A DNA stretch of 10,444 nucleotides, taken from positions 1 to 10,444 of the forward strand of contig JAQUZA010000088.1 of assembly GCA_028691595.1 (NCBI GenBank), given 5' to 3'. The position numbers were made by a program, and so were the translations under genes. Shown piece by piece: positions 1 to 5,974 of this stretch. Every line of letters starts with the position of its first letter. The stretch's first letter is position 1. A model generated the notes under the pieces. The model was not told the DNA's origin. It was given only the letters and a program-made list of their open reading frames with translations, and ran no database searches. The DNA is from Candidatus Rifleibacteriota bacterium (GTDB taxonomy: Bacteria; Muiribacteriota; Ozemobacteria; Ozemobacterales; Ozemobacteraceae).

Positions 1-841
1 TAAAAGCACCGTTGTGTATGGTCTTGAAGACCTGGGATTCCCTGATGACACTCTGACAACCTCCACGTCACTGATAAACAAGCCCAATGGCATCGTTCTG
101 GTTACCGGCCCCACAGGCAGCGGCAAAACTTCGACCCTTTACGCGGCCCTGCAATGCATCAAAGACCCGTCAATCAACATTGTTACCATTGAAGACCCGG
201 TTGAATACCAACTTGCCAACATCAATCAGGGCCAGATCAACCCCAAAGCCGGTTTTACCTTCGCGGGCGGTCTGCGCTCGATTCTTCGCCAGGACCCAGA
301 TGTCATCATGGTTGGTGAAATACGCGATTATGATACGGCTGAAATTGCTATCAGAGCGGCATTAACGGGGCATCTGGTTTTTTCTACCCTGCACACCAAT
401 GACTCGGCCGGAGCAATGACCCGTCTGATTGACATGAGTGTAGAACCCTTCCTGGTGGCCAGTTCAATTATCGGCATCATGGCACAACGCCTGGTTCGAA
501 CCATATGTGAAGCCTGTAAAGAAGAGTATCAACCGCCCGCTGCCGTGATTAAGAGGTCAAAGCTTCTCTATCAGGCCGGAAAAACCAAAGTTTTTCAGGG
601 CAAGGGTTGCCTCAAGTGCAACCAGACCGGTTATCGTGGCCGAACGACCATTACCGAGCTTCTGGTTCCCAATGAACGCATTAAAGAGCTGATAGTCGAA
701 AAATCGGCAACCAGCGTCATAAAAAATGAAGCAATGAAACAGGGCATGCGCACCCTGCGTCAGGACGGCCTGGCAAAGGTTCTTCGCGGCATCACCACTC
801 TATCTGAGGTAATAAGGGTTTCAGCTGACGACGAAATCTGA
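1..841 (+). CDS. GspE/PilB-family secretion or type IV pilus assembly ATPase (5' partial)
   Basis: This is the C-terminal ATPase half of a hexameric cytoplasmic motor that powers type II secretion or type IV pilus extension. The reading frame is open to the left edge from base 2, so the N-terminal domain lies outside the window and the GTG at 14 is internal. Numbering from that GTG: Walker A GPTGSGKT at 32-39, Asp box TIEDPVEY at 58-65, Walker B region DPDVIMVGEIRD at 94-105, and His box LTGHLVFSTLHTND at 117-130. The four cysteines C165, C168, C199 and C202 form the CxxC...CxxC zinc-binding insert. That insert is typical of GspE/PilB and argues against a PilT retraction motor. GspE and PilB cannot be told apart without the N-terminus. 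A radical SAM gene follows after only 7 bases, so the two may share a transcript although no functional link is known. Confidence 0.93.
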   Translation, partial: KSTVVYGLEDLGFPDDTLTTSTSLINKPNGIVLVTGPTGSGKTSTLYAALQCIKDPSINIVTIEDPVEYQLANINQGQINPKAGFTFAGGLRSILRQDPDVIMVGEIRDYDTAEIAIRAALTGHLVFSTLHTNDSAGAMTRLIDMSVEPFLVASSIIGIMAQRLVRTICEACKEEYQPPAAVIKRSKLLYQAGKTKVFQGKGCLKCNQTGYRGRTTITELLVPNERIKELIVEKSATSVIKNEAMKQGMRTLRQDGLAKVLRGITTLSEVIRVSADDEI

Positions 842-848
842 TCAGAGC

Positions 849-1745
849 ATGCAGCACCTATATAAAAGCCTTTTAGAGGCTTTACCTGAAGAACTTAGAG
901 GGCTTGCACCCACTCTGCAACAATTTACCAGCACTCAGAATCCCTTTCTTGACCGGGTAAAACCTACCCGCACCCTGAGCATATCACTTACTGATCAAAG
1001 CTGTCAGCAGAACTGTGCTCACTGCAATGCTCATTACCTCAAAGGCATGCAATCCTTCTCAAAACTTCACAACCTCGACCTGAGCAGTTATGAAGCCGCA
1101 CTGATAAGTGGCGGAAGCACTGTCGATGGCGAAGTTCCGATTAAACAGCACCTGCAAGGTATTTTTGAACTTCCCCAACATCTGAAGCTCAACCTGCATG
1201 TTGGCTATCAGTCTCCTGAGGCGTTGTTGCCACTCAAAGCCAGGAATCCGGTTGTCTCTTTTGATCTGCCCGCCTCTGATTCTGTAATTAAAGAGGTTTA
1301 TGGGCTTAAATACAGCCGCGAAGATTTCCGACAACTTTATCTTGAGTATTGCAGACATTTTAAAACTGTCGCCCACCTGACCATAGGGCTTTGCCCAGAA
1401 GATTTTCCAGCTGGCGAAGAAAACACCCTCAGATTTCTTGCCACAAATCATGCAAAAGAAGTTGTTGCTCTCATATTTCGCCCCACCCCCGGCACGCGGA
1501 TGGCGGATGTTCAGCCCCCAGAACTGGCCAAGGTCATCTCTCTTATGAAGCAGGCTAACGAAATGCTTGCATGCCCGATACATATTGGCTGCATGCGCCC
1601 TGCCGGGCCTTATCGCCGCAATTTTGACATTCTCGCCTGGATGCATGGCTGCCGCAAATTTGTCATGCCCGATCATCAGCTCGTTGCCATTCTAGAAAAA
1701 CATCAGGTCATGGTCAGCAACCATCATAACTGCTGTGCCCTGTGA
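849..1745 (+). CDS. Radical SAM protein, biotin-synthase-related; candidate half of a two-protein lipoyl synthase (LipS1/LipS2 type)
   Basis: A 298-residue radical SAM enzyme. The cluster motif C52-x3-C56-x2-C59 sits in the context SLTDQSCQQNCAHCNAHYL, followed by KGM, a signature I associate with the biotin-synthase-related group. The SAM-binding GG-type strand is ALISGGS. The C-terminal half has GCMRPAGPYR around C248 and ends in HHNCCAL (C295, C296). C242, C248 and the terminal pair could ligate a second iron-sulfur cluster, as sulfur-inserting enzymes require. The next gene is a different radical SAM protein, and the pair matches the layout of the two-component lipoyl synthases known from archaea and some bacteria. 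Assignment to LipS1 or LipS2 is left open. Lipoyl synthesis is inferred from family resemblance and pairing; no lipoate ligase gene is in the window. The ATG at 849 has only a weak Shine-Dalgarno and lies 7 bases after the ATPase stop, consistent with translational coupling. Confidence 0.8.
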   Translation: MQHLYKSLLEALPEELRGLAPTLQQFTSTQNPFLDRVKPTRTLSISLTDQSCQQNCAHCNAHYLKGMQSFSKLHNLDLSSYEAALISGGSTVDGEVPIKQHLQGIFELPQHLKLNLHVGYQSPEALLPLKARNPVVSFDLPASDSVIKEVYGLKYSREDFRQLYLEYCRHFKTVAHLTIGLCPEDFPAGEENTLRFLATNHAKEVVALIFRPTPGTRMADVQPPELAKVISLMKQANEMLACPIHIGCMRPAGPYRRNFDILAWMHGCRKFVMPDHQLVAILEKHQVMVSNHHNCCAL

Positions 1746-1846
1746 ACGCTATCCGGCAGTCTTTTCTCAATGGTCATGCCTCTCTACTTTTCTTGGCCTT
1801 GTATTCAACCTGTCAACGCCTGACAATAACCGGGAAGTGCTATTAA
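1746..1846 (+). other. 101-base gap between the paired radical SAM genes
   Basis: This is the longest non-coding gap in the window. I see no tRNA, riboswitch fold, inverted repeat with T-tract or convincing -35/-10 pair. The last bases include GGGAAG at 1832-1837, a Shine-Dalgarno match 9 bases before the ATG of the next gene. The two radical SAM genes are probably cotranscribed, but an internal promoter cannot be excluded. Confidence 0.4.
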
Positions 1847-2788
1847 ATGCCTGAAGATACACAAATCAGAGTTTCATACGGTACGGCAATTGTGTTGGGG
1901 CTGGTAAATGCCAGACAGGACGTTGCACCTACCACAGCCTATCTGCTCTTTGACCAGGGTTGCATCGGCAGTTGTTCTTTCTGCCCCCGCGCCAATGGCA
2001 ACCAGCAGTCAAAAAGACTGTCGCGTATAACCTGGCCCGAATTCAGCTTTACAACGGTTCTTGCCCGACTAACCGCTGAACCCAGGCCATTCAAGAGGGT
2101 TTGTCTGCAGACCGGCTACAACCCGGCAACCACAACTCTTCTCAAAAATCTTGCCCGGCAGCTTATCAACAGCGGCATTGCTACCAGCATGACCCTGAGC
2201 CCATCTCAGACTGAACTGGCCCTAGAAATGCTTGACATGGGCCTCGATCACATCGGAATAGGTCTCGATGCCGCCAGTGAAGAAACTTATCGTGAACACA
2301 AGCGAAAAAACTGGCAGGAAGACTGGCCTGCCCTGCTGCGTCTTCTCAATAAAGCAGGTGAAAGAATCGAAGTTCATCTGATTTTTGGCCTTGGCGACAG
2401 CGAAGAAGCTTTTGCCGAACGGATTCAAGAGATTGTTTCTGCTGGTGGGAAAATTTCGTTATTTGCTTTAACTCCGGTTAACGGCGGTTCAGCACCAGAA
2501 ATGAGCGCTTATAGGCGCATGCAGGCTTTCAGATACCTCTGTGAACAAGGAAAGACAAGTTTTGCAGCCTGTATTTTTGCGGGTGGCCGATTGACAAGCC
2601 TGAAGACAACCGGTGATGAAACTTTGTTGAGCGCCCTGAATAACGGCGAAGCCTTCAGAACATCGGGTTGCGGCAACTGTAACCGGCCTTATTATAACGA
2701 AAGACCCGGGCAGAAATTTTATAATTACCCGAGAGCGCTTTCTGCGAACGAATTTTCACAGGCATTTTCTGAACTGCTTCTAGACTGA
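1847..2788 (+). CDS. Radical SAM protein, biotin-synthase-related; candidate partner half of a two-protein lipoyl synthase (LipS1/LipS2 type)
   Basis: A 313-residue radical SAM enzyme, unlike the preceding gene in sequence. The motif C39-x3-C43-x2-C46 lies in TTAYLLFDQGCIGSCSFC, followed by PRANG and LSRITWPEF, then RVCLQTGYNP. Near the C-terminus TSGCGNCNRPYYNERPG carries C275 and C278, candidate ligands for an auxiliary cluster. I associate both the N-terminal block and the C-terminal CxxCNRPYYNE block with the biotin-synthase-related family that pairs with proteins like the preceding one. The inferred role is to act with that protein to insert sulfur at octanoyl C6 and C8 to make lipoyl groups, each partner inserting one sulfur. 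GGGAAG at 1832-1837 supports the ATG at 1847. The last 64 bases, including the stop, overlap head-on with the end of the VUT transporter gene on the other strand. The radical SAM family is certain; the lipoyl role is moderate. Confidence 0.8.
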   Translation: MPEDTQIRVSYGTAIVLGLVNARQDVAPTTAYLLFDQGCIGSCSFCPRANGNQQSKRLSRITWPEFSFTTVLARLTAEPRPFKRVCLQTGYNPATTTLLKNLARQLINSGIATSMTLSPSQTELALEMLDMGLDHIGIGLDAASEETYREHKRKNWQEDWPALLRLLNKAGERIEVHLIFGLGDSEEAFAERIQEIVSAGGKISLFALTPVNGGSAPEMSAYRRMQAFRYLCEQGKTSFAACIFAGGRLTSLKTTGDETLLSALNNGEAFRTSGCGNCNRPYYNERPGQKFYNYPRALSANEFSQAFSELLLD

Positions 2789-3510
2789 GACTCGTTTAAA
2801 GCTTGCTTTTCGTTGTCATTGCCACCACCTTTGGAGCTTTGATCGCGCTGGTGAAGAGATCTTGCCCAATAAATGACCGGAGTATCACAAACTGCGACGA
2901 TCCATTTCAGGGCATAGGTAGAGGCAAAAATCTGCCAGAGTATTTCAAGCTCAAAAACTCCCCAGAAAGCCAGGAGAGTAAAGATGGTATTGTCGATCAG
3001 CTGACTGACCATTGTCGAGCCATTGTTTCTCAGCCAGAGATGTGCGGGGAACTTGATTTTCAGAAAATTGTAAAACCACACGTCAAAATTCTGACTGATA
3101 AAATATGCGGCAATACTGGCCAGAGCAATGCGGGGCATAAGCGAGAAAATGCTGCTGAGAGCTCCATGTGCCATATCTGAAGCGTGCGGTTCGAACATCA
3201 GGCAGACCTGCATGATAACGGTAGTGGCAATGATGCTGAACATGCCTATTTTTACAGCTTTTCTGGCTTCTTCTTCAGAATAACATTCACTGATGATATC
3301 AGTGGCAAGAAAAGAAGTTCCGTAGATGATGTTACCGAGGGTGGTTACCATACCAAACAGCTCAATGGTCTTAACCACCTGAATATTGGCAAGAATCGAG
3401 GCAAGAGCGACCCAGGCAAAAAGCCCGTACATTCTGAAAAGCTTGAATGACAGGCCGATCATAAAATAGTTTACAACCAGAAGAATGAGCCAGAAGTGTG
3501 TGTTTGTCAT
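2725..3510 (-). CDS. yhhQ: VUT family (YhhQ-like) queuosine precursor transporter
   Basis: A 261-residue integral membrane protein with about six hydrophobic segments (roughly 6-25, 29-46, 51-69, 86-106, 122-138 and 175-205). Family blocks are visible: TDIISECY at 70-77 and RNNGSTMVSQLIDN at 161-174. Members such as E. coli YhhQ import the 7-deazaguanines preQ0/preQ1, and some homologues take queuine, for tRNA queuosine modification. The start ATG (3510-3508) overlaps the TGA of the upstream radical SAM gene as ATGA, so translation is probably coupled and both products likely serve one salvage pathway. The last 42 or so residues (220-261) are a polar, Ser/Glu/Asn-rich tail beyond the last membrane segment. 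Its coding sequence overlaps the end of the convergent radical SAM gene by 64 bases. The tail is probably a lineage-specific extension and is not needed for the family call. Confidence 0.88.
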   Translation of the reverse strand: MTNTHFWLILLVVNYFMIGLSFKLFRMYGLFAWVALASILANIQVVKTIELFGMVTTLGNIIYGTSFLATDIISECYSEEEARKAVKIGMFSIIATTVIMQVCLMFEPHASDMAHGALSSIFSLMPRIALASIAAYFISQNFDVWFYNFLKIKFPAHLWLRNNGSTMVSQLIDNTIFTLLAFWGVFELEILWQIFASTYALKWIVAVCDTPVIYWARSLHQRDQSSKGGGNDNEKQALNESQSRSSSENACENSFAESALG

Positions 3511-4217
3511 GACTGAATTGCTGCTCCTACGCCAAAATCGGTGTTTTCAAAGAGGATATCAACTTTTTCGTGCTGCTGCAACCATGCAAACTCGCATTTA
3601 AACCATGCCTGCAGTTCTAAATCGGCTTTAATACCGGTGCTGTTATCAACAAAAAGGTTGATAGTTACATAATCAAAGTTTTCGATAGCAATCTTAACAT
3701 CATTGCTGATCATCTCGCGAGTCTGCCCCTGCATACCGATCATCAGGCACACCGAAGCAAAATACTGTCTGATCTCGGCGATATCTCGATAGATCATTCC
3801 CTTTTTGAGCACCTGGTTGCGGAAATGATCGTCAAATGTTTCTACTCCGGTTATAAAAATGATTGGCAGCCCAAAAAACCGGCGCATTTCATCGAGGCGG
3901 TGGCGATAGCTCCAATGTGCCTCAAAGTAGAGTTGCTGAACCTGGCAGCGCTGTACCGTTTCTTTGATTAACTGTAATGAGGCGGCGGGAATTTCGAAAC
4001 AGCTGCCAGAATTAATCACCTGCAATGCTTTCAAATCTCCGGTTACCTGGCGCAAAACCCCGGCATTGGTTGAGTTCATTTCACTTTCATCGGCACTGTT
4101 GTCATGAATATAATCGCAAAAGCTGCAGCGCCCCCATTGGCACGGAAATGCCTTCAGAAGCACGATCTCACGCGGACGGGGCGAGTTTTCGATGCGGGCA
4201 TATCTTGTAATATTCAT
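3507..4217 (-). CDS. Small radical SAM protein with CX4CX2C motif, coupled to a queuosine-precursor transporter; candidate queuine lyase-like (QueL-type) enzyme
   Basis: A 236-residue cytosolic protein. The only N-terminal cysteine cluster is FPCQWGRCSFCDY, with C26, C31 and C34, spaced CX4CX2C instead of the usual CX3CX2C. I checked this in the nucleotide sequence. It is preceded by RPREIVLLKAF and followed by a compact partial-barrel length of protein with strands such as QLYFEAHW, PIIFITGVETFDD and CLMIGMQGQ. It is the first gene of a two-gene operon: its TGA overlaps the ATG of the YhhQ-like transporter. Radical SAM enzymes that cleave queuine to preQ1 (QueL type) are known in queuine-salvaging bacteria, so a role on the imported deazaguanine is a reasonable inference, though the substrate is not shown by the sequence. 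Alternatives are another radical SAM reaction on the queuosine side chain or an unrelated function. The start ATG at 4217 has only a weak Shine-Dalgarno. Confidence 0.72.
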   Translation of the reverse strand: MNITRYARIENSPRPREIVLLKAFPCQWGRCSFCDYIHDNSADESEMNSTNAGVLRQVTGDLKALQVINSGSCFEIPAASLQLIKETVQRCQVQQLYFEAHWSYRHRLDEMRRFFGLPIIFITGVETFDDHFRNQVLKKGMIYRDIAEIRQYFASVCLMIGMQGQTREMISNDVKIAIENFDYVTINLFVDNSTGIKADLELQAWFKCEFAWLQQHEKVDILFENTDFGVGAAIQS

Positions 4218-4274
4218 GGTTCACGAACTCTTTTAGTTTGTTTGGCTGCTCAGGGTAATGTTAAAATCAGATTT
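4218..4274. promoter_or_regulatory. Divergent intergenic region with candidate promoters
   Basis: Fifty-seven bases separate the divergent start codons of the radical SAM/yhhQ operon and the DUF3147-tldD operon, so promoters for both should lie here or reach into the genes. On the + strand TAAAAT at 4262-4267 matches five of six -10 bases, with a poor -35-like TTGTTT at 4238-4243 (18-base spacing). On the - strand TTAACA (4264-4259) resembles a -35, but no -10 stands at the right distance. I found no convincing preQ1 aptamer or operator palindrome. Confidence 0.35.
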
Positions 4275-4613
4275 ATGCAATACTTTGTCAAAATTCTACT
4301 CACGACAATTCTGGTAATTATTATCAGCGAAGGCGCTAAAAGAAACCAGACCGCAGGGGCCATACTTGCTTCTCTACCAGTAACATCGATACTGGCGCTG
4401 GCATGGTTCTATCACGAGACTGGCAGCAAAGAACGTACAGCCGCTCTCGCCAGCGATATAAGCATCATGGTTCTACCTTCGCTGGCGTTTTTTCTCGCCC
4501 TGCCTCTGATGTTGAGGCGCGATTTTTCGTTTCCTGTGGCAGTGATCGGCAGTTCAACGATTACTGCTGTCTGCTATGCCGCAATTTTTAAAGTTGCCAC
4601 CATTTTTCGCTGA
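4275..4613 (+). CDS. DUF3147 family small integral membrane protein
   Basis: A 112-residue hydrophobic protein with four predicted membrane helices (about 3-18, 27-46, 61-81 and 87-108). The pattern ISEGAKRNQTAGAILASLP followed by SILALAWFY, and later VLPSLAFFLALPLMLRR, fits the DUF3147 family of small four-helix membrane proteins of unknown function. The ATG at 4275 is chosen because the frame upstream runs across the divergent gene and the 4218-4274 gap, and the membrane helix begins right after it. No good Shine-Dalgarno precedes this ATG, and a -10-like TAAAAT ends 7 bases before it, so the message could be leaderless. The gene is first in a tightly packed set, with tldD 13 bases downstream. 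Its role beside a TldD/PmbA protease is unknown. Confidence 0.82.
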   Translation: MQYFVKILLTTILVIIISEGAKRNQTAGAILASLPVTSILALAWFYHETGSKERTAALASDISIMVLPSLAFFLALPLMLRRDFSFPVAVIGSSTITAVCYAAIFKVATIFR

Positions 4614-4615
4614 CC

Positions 4616-4622
4616 TGGAGAA
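4616..4622 (+). promoter_or_regulatory. Shine-Dalgarno deciding the tldD start
   Basis: TGGAGAA lies just after the DUF3147 stop and about 4-6 bases before the ATG at 4627. It supports that start over an ATG at 4576, which lies inside the preceding gene and has no ribosome binding site. Confidence 0.65.
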
Positions 4623-4626
4623 GCTG

Positions 4627-5964
4627 ATGTATAAATTTCCCGAGGGTTTTTACGCCGACGTACGCATTGAAAAGGTTTTTCGCTCGCTGGTGAGAATTGA
4701 GACCGGCCGCCTTGAAGAAGTAAAAGAAAAAGAAGACAGTGGTGCCTTTATCAGGCTATTTGACGGCAACCGCTGGTTTTATGCTTCAACAACCGATCTG
4801 GGAAGCATAAACGCTGAACTTGTCGGTCTGGCCAGCCTTGGTCAAGCAAACCCTGCCATCTGCGACCATCCGACCGTCAAAAGAATGCAGACCAATACCG
4901 GCGATTTTTGCCGGTTCGCCGCCAACAGCGTTAAAAGCGTATCTTCAGGCGAAAAGATCAAACTGACAGAATCATTTGCGGCTCTGGTTGCCGAAGACAA
5001 AGAGATCACCCACTGGTCATCGAGTTATTCAGATGCCAGAATCATAAAGTCTTTTTATTCGAGCCTTGGAGCCAATCTGCAGTTTGATACCCAGACAGCT
5101 GGTCTGCGCCTTGGTTTCAGGTTTGGCAGCGGAGCCAATGTTTTCAGTGAAACGTGGTGCCGGGCCGAATCTGATTTTATGCCACTGACGAAACTGCATC
5201 ACGAAGCAAAAGCCCACATCGAAAAAGCGAGGGCATTTTTTGTCGGGGCTGAAAAGATCGAGGGTGGCAATTACACTGTGGTGCTCTCACCTATGGCAGC
5301 CGGAATTTTTGCGCACGAAAGCTTTGGGCACAAAAGTGAGGCTGACTTCATGCTTGGCGACGAAGGCATGAAAAAGGAATGGCAGATTGGCCGACGCGTA
5401 GGCTCAGACCAGTTGAGCATTGTCGATGACGGTAATATTGCCGGAAGCGGCTTCACACCTTTTGATGACGAAGGCACCCGCGCCGAAAAAACCGTTTTGA
5501 TCGACCATGGTATTCTGAGCGGCCGATTGCACAGCGCCTCAACGGCAGGAGAGCTTGGCGAAGCAGTTACTGGCAATGCCCGTTCCATCAGTTTTGAATT
5601 TGAGCCGATCGTGCGCATGACGGCAACCTATATAGAACCCGGCACCTGCAGCAAAGATGACCTGATCGCTGGCATCAGTCATGGGATTCTCATCGATTCA
5701 GTGAAGCATGGTTCAGGCATGTCAACCTTCACCCTTGCCCCTTCAATGGCTTATCTGATCGAAAATGGCAAGGTAACCAGACCGGTCAAGTTTTCGGTTA
5801 TCACCGGCAATGTCATGAGCACTCTCGACAAGATAGACGCTGTTTCACGTGAGCTTGAAATTTTGAGTTTTGTTGGCGGCGGCTGCGGCAAGATGGAGCA
5901 ATACCCCTTGCCGGTAAGTTTTGGCGGCCCTTTTGTCAGGGTCAAAGAAATAAATGTTCAGTAA
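4627..5964 (+). CDS. tldD: TldD family metalloprotease
   Basis: A 445-residue cytosolic zinc protease, the catalytic subunit of the TldD/TldE (PmbA) heterodimer. That complex degrades unfolded or small peptides and in enterobacteria processes microcin B17 and CcdA. The zinc site is visible as HESFGH (H230, E231, H235) and the C-terminal third ligand C420 in GGGCGKMEQ. Other family blocks are GSGFTPFDDEGT around 279-284 and TGNARS after the ENGKV-type core. The protein is somewhat shorter than E. coli TldD (about 480) but both ends look intact, and all three zinc ligands are present, so it should be active. It follows the DUF3147 gene by 13 bases. The PmbA partner begins 10 bases after its stop, the usual TldD-TldE arrangement. 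The native substrate is unknown; no obvious small precursor peptide gene is in the window. Confidence 0.93.
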   Translation: MYKFPEGFYADVRIEKVFRSLVRIETGRLEEVKEKEDSGAFIRLFDGNRWFYASTTDLGSINAELVGLASLGQANPAICDHPTVKRMQTNTGDFCRFAANSVKSVSSGEKIKLTESFAALVAEDKEITHWSSSYSDARIIKSFYSSLGANLQFDTQTAGLRLGFRFGSGANVFSETWCRAESDFMPLTKLHHEAKAHIEKARAFFVGAEKIEGGNYTVVLSPMAAGIFAHESFGHKSEADFMLGDEGMKKEWQIGRRVGSDQLSIVDDGNIAGSGFTPFDDEGTRAEKTVLIDHGILSGRLHSASTAGELGEAVTGNARSISFEFEPIVRMTATYIEPGTCSKDDLIAGISHGILIDSVKHGSGMSTFTLAPSMAYLIENGKVTRPVKFSVITGNVMSTLDKIDAVSRELEILSFVGGGCGKMEQYPLPVSFGGPFVRVKEINVQ

Positions 5965-5968
5965 GGGG
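5963..5968 (+). promoter_or_regulatory. Shine-Dalgarno deciding the pmbA start
   Basis: AAGGGG overlaps the tldD stop and sits 6 bases before the ATG at 5975. It favours that start over an ATG at 5954, which overlaps tldD by 11 bases and has no comparable site. Confidence 0.65.
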
Positions 5969-5974
5969 CCCATT

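Noticed and set aside
1059..1676. 205-codon open frame on the - strand
   Set aside because: It lies wholly antisense to the first radical SAM gene, which has clear family motifs. The antisense translation shows no domain, and its frame is a by-product of codon bias.
2789..2815. Bidirectional terminator between the convergent genes
   Set aside because: AAAGC-TT-GCTTT at 2798-2809 can form at most a 4-5 pair stem with a tiny loop, and it lies inside the transporter's coding tail.
2803..3450. Two + strand open frames (125 and 88 codons) opposite the transporter
   Set aside because: The - strand encodes a well-formed six-helix VUT protein with family motifs. The + strand translations are polar and featureless.
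4104..4274. Longer N-terminus for the DUF3147 protein starting at 4104
   Set aside because: The added 57 residues come from the antisense strand of the divergent radical SAM gene and the intergenic gap. The family's first membrane helix begins right after the ATG at 4275.
4218..4274. preQ1 riboswitch ahead of the radical SAM/yhhQ operon
   Set aside because: The - strand has an A-rich stretch (CAAACAAACTAAAAGAG) reminiscent of a preQ1-I tail, but I could not build the required upstream stem and loop pairing.
4576..4626. Upstream ATG for tldD
   Set aside because: It would overlap DUF3147 coding by 38 bases without a ribosome binding site, while GGAG precedes the ATG at 4627.
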